In this document: positions 14,030-14,569 of the stretch, one piece after another
Position numbering within the stretch: the stretch's first letter is position 1
Layout: every line of letters begins with the position of its first letter
Origin: Lentisphaeria bacterium UBA7640
GTDB taxonomy: Bacteria > Verrucomicrobiota > Lentisphaeria > Victivallales > Victivallaceae
Assembly (NCBI GenBank): GCA_002483765.1
Contig: DLIO01000101.1
Coordinates: 1-14,569 of the forward strand
Direction of reading: 5' to 3'
DNA length: 14,569 bases
The notes under the pieces: model-generated
The model's input: the letters and a program-made list of their open reading frames with translations, nothing else
What the model was told of the DNA's origin: nothing
The model's database searches: none
Program-made: the position numbers and the translations under genes

Positions 14030-14569
14030 CTATTTGTCAGTTTTATCAAATGCTCCCTTCATTCCCTGCAAATAACAACTTTCTTCTTTGTCAATAATAA
14101 CATGTCGTTTTAATTGTTGACTTTTCACTAACTGTTCCAACCACTCTCTATCACCAACAGCAATGGAGTTGCTCCAATATGGTTCTCTCTTATTTTCGAC
14201 TGTAAGTTTTTCTGCTAATGTCCGTTCGTGCCAACTCCGAAAAGTTTCTTCATCTTTCACTGCCAGACAATTTAATAAGCGTGGCATATTAATAATGCGA
14301 CAGCGTTGACGCTTTCCTTTTAGTTCTCTATATGCGCTATGCATCCACTCTGCTGGATGACCTACTGCACCGGCACGTACCATATTAAGATCAATATAGA
14401 GCATACAGCGAGCCAGGTGTTCTCCACTCTGGATTCTTGTGCTATGAAAACGGTCAGACCAGAATGCGCCTGATGTCTCTCTTTGAATGTTATGCCACTG
14501 CCCCATTTGTCCATGAAGATAGCGCAACGCATCCGAAATTTCTGTCCCTTCTTTTGCCGCAACTAAAAG
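14030..14569 (-). CDS. REP-associated (IS200-like, Y1) transposase, C-terminal part, cut by window edge
   Basis: The frame is open from the right edge to a stop at 14030, about 179 residues; apparent internal starts (TTG at 14527) are not needed. The segment 'SGAFWSDRFHSTRI' followed by ARCMLYIDLNMVRAGAVGHP is the hallmark of RAYT-type proteins of the Y1 transposase superfamily. The tail 'WHERTLAEKL...REPYWSNSIAVGDREWLEQL' matches my recollection of a RAYT subfamily found in diverse environmental bacteria. The N-terminal HUH histidine motif would lie outside the window, and I could not place the catalytic tyrosine with confidence: in 'GQMGQWHNIQ', where relatives often show 'YN', this protein has HN. 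Such enzymes act on hairpin-forming REP sequences, relevant given the dyad elements here. Confidence 0.87.
   Translation of the reverse strand, partial: LLVAAKEGTEISDALRYLHGQMGQWHNIQRETSGAFWSDRFHSTRIQSGEHLARCMLYIDLNMVRAGAVGHPAEWMHSAYRELKGKRQRCRIINMPRLLNCLAVKDEETFRSWHERTLAEKLTVENKREPYWSNSIAVGDREWLEQLVKSQQLKRHVIIDKEESCYLQGMKGAFDKTDK

Noticed and set aside
14362..14562. Second minus-strand open frame at the right edge
   Set aside because: It is out of frame with the transposase, whose own frame is open to the window edge and carries family motifs.

Overview
The window reads as a chromosomal segment of a moderately AT-rich, Gram-negative-type bacterium. The best lineage clue is the small protein at 9360-9944. 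It carries an exact H-X9-DG motif and a CTSRMKQLGLALKQYAMD stretch, a combination typical of pseudopilin-like proteins in the Planctomycetes-Verrucomicrobia-Lentisphaerae group. I lean towards Lentisphaerae, but only tentatively. No rRNA gene or other firm taxonomic marker is present.

Layout, left to right. Positions 1-482 (minus strand) look like the edge of an integrated element: the N-terminal part of a tyrosine-recombinase-type integrase begins about 100 bp beyond the 3' end of a tRNA-Ser(UGA) gene. Positions 858-1564 (minus) hold a small membrane protein and a lipoprotein whose start and stop codons overlap. Positions 1707-5387 (plus) form an apparent operon: a TauE/SafE-type permease, then cobC, cobU, cobT and cobS, the genes that assemble and attach the lower nucleotide loop of cobalamin. 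Next come recJ (plus) and a convergent phenylacetate-CoA ligase (minus), then about 550 bp of gene-free repeat mosaic, the H-X9-DG protein (minus), and divergently htpG (plus) with a good sigma-70-type promoter and a 12-bp hairpin near its predicted +1. After htpG lies a MATE exporter (plus). At the right edge is the C-terminal part of a REP-associated (IS200-like, Y1) transposase on the minus strand.

The most striking signal is not a gene. Four copies of a roughly 63-67 bp dyad-symmetric element sit at 706-768, 7365-7427, 12095-12161 and 13754-13816. Each has the core (GC)4-ATAAT-(GC)4, an AT-rich inner-stem extension, an internal loop of about 7 nt per side, and an outer arm of the type TGTAAtt...aaTTACA. 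The copies differ in sequence, yet the two arms of a copy tend to change together, most clearly in the third copy, where both stems and the total length differ symmetrically. All copies are intergenic and downstream of a gene's 3' end. One lies about 210 bp from the RAYT-type transposase gene, which suggests a REP-like or MITE-like family with a candidate mobilising enzyme next door.

Other points of interest are a candidate operator over the promoter of the permease-cob operon, an inverted repeat just before the integrase ribosome binding site, and low-complexity intergenic mosaics (CACRGAG-type words, AACCAC modules, a heptanucleotide tandem repeat).
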